In this document: piece by piece, positions 6,061 to 6,130 of the stretch
Layout: every line of letters begins with the position of its first letter
How positions within the stretch are numbered: the stretch's first letter is position 1
Origin: Parachlamydiaceae bacterium
GTDB lineage: Bacteria; Chlamydiota; Chlamydiia; Chlamydiales; Parachlamydiaceae
NCBI GenBank assembly: GCA_003164155.1
Contig: PLSG01000346.1
Location: 7,125-13,254, forward strand
Direction: 5' to 3'
DNA length: 6,130 bases
Notes under the pieces: model-generated
The model's database searches: none
Told to the model about the DNA's origin: nothing
What the model saw: the letters and a program-made list of their open reading frames with translations, nothing else
Translations under genes and position numbers: made by a program

Positions 6061-6130
6061 GCATAGTGTTGCACACAACTTTTGTTTGACAAGCTACTCG
6101 CCGCGAAATCGCCTCCATTCATTGGGGTCT

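Larger units (their letters stand above)
5854..6130. other. Gene-free right flank
   Basis: No coding sequence here is supported. The longest ATG-initiated plus-strand frame I followed is 32 codons (5905-6003), with no ribosome-binding site and no recognisable sequence. The stretch holds the CTTAAG hairpin, two further hairpins at 5974-5993 and 6006-6029, and an octamer TATTCACC repeated at 5923-5930 and 5971-5978. Its texture, with GC-rich hairpins set in AT-rich DNA, suggests dispersed repeat material or the remnant end of a mobile element. Confidence 0.5.

Overview
The window looks like accessory (secondary-metabolite or lipid) DNA from an AT-leaning Gram-negative bacterium. No ribosomal or housekeeping gene fixes the taxon. 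By eye, base composition and the simple host-associated style would fit an amoeba-associated lineage (environmental Chlamydiae or Legionella-like gammaproteobacteria), but that is a guess. Two convergent genes fill most of the window, followed by a gene-free right end.

Positions 2-4339 (+) are the 3' part of a large type I polyketide synthase (PKS) gene, open through the left edge. Visible domain order is AT - DH - KR - ACP - PlsC. A KS domain would be expected just upstream but is outside the window. The AT has lost its nucleophilic serine (GHSxG has become GFGWG), and roughly 70 residues corresponding to the small ferredoxin-like subdomain appear to be missing. The DH has lost its catalytic histidine (DH becomes DY) and the motif glycine. 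KR and ACP retain all expected catalytic residues. Instead of a thioesterase, the protein ends in a complete PlsC-type lysophospholipid acyltransferase domain with HX4D, PVDR and FPEGTR motifs. The simplest reading is a terminal (or single, iterative) module that is loaded by an acyltransferase in trans, stops at the beta-hydroxy stage, and hands its acyl chain to a glycerol-phosphate-type acceptor. That would make it a membrane-lipid synthase rather than a maker of a free polyketide.

Positions 4394-5743 (-) encode a 12-helix major facilitator superfamily (MFS) transporter. Only 54 bp separate the two stop codons, with a weak AT-rich hairpin between them. The transporter has its own sigma-70-like promoter (5825-5853). 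Its 5' leader carries a 7-bp inverted repeat and a 7-codon in-frame mini-ORF ending just before the start codon. Because the genes converge, it is not co-transcribed with the synthase, and a functional link is only suggested by proximity.

Positions 5854-6130 contain no gene that I can support. They hold several short hairpins, including a GC-rich cluster at 5974-6060 that looks like a dispersed non-coding repeat.
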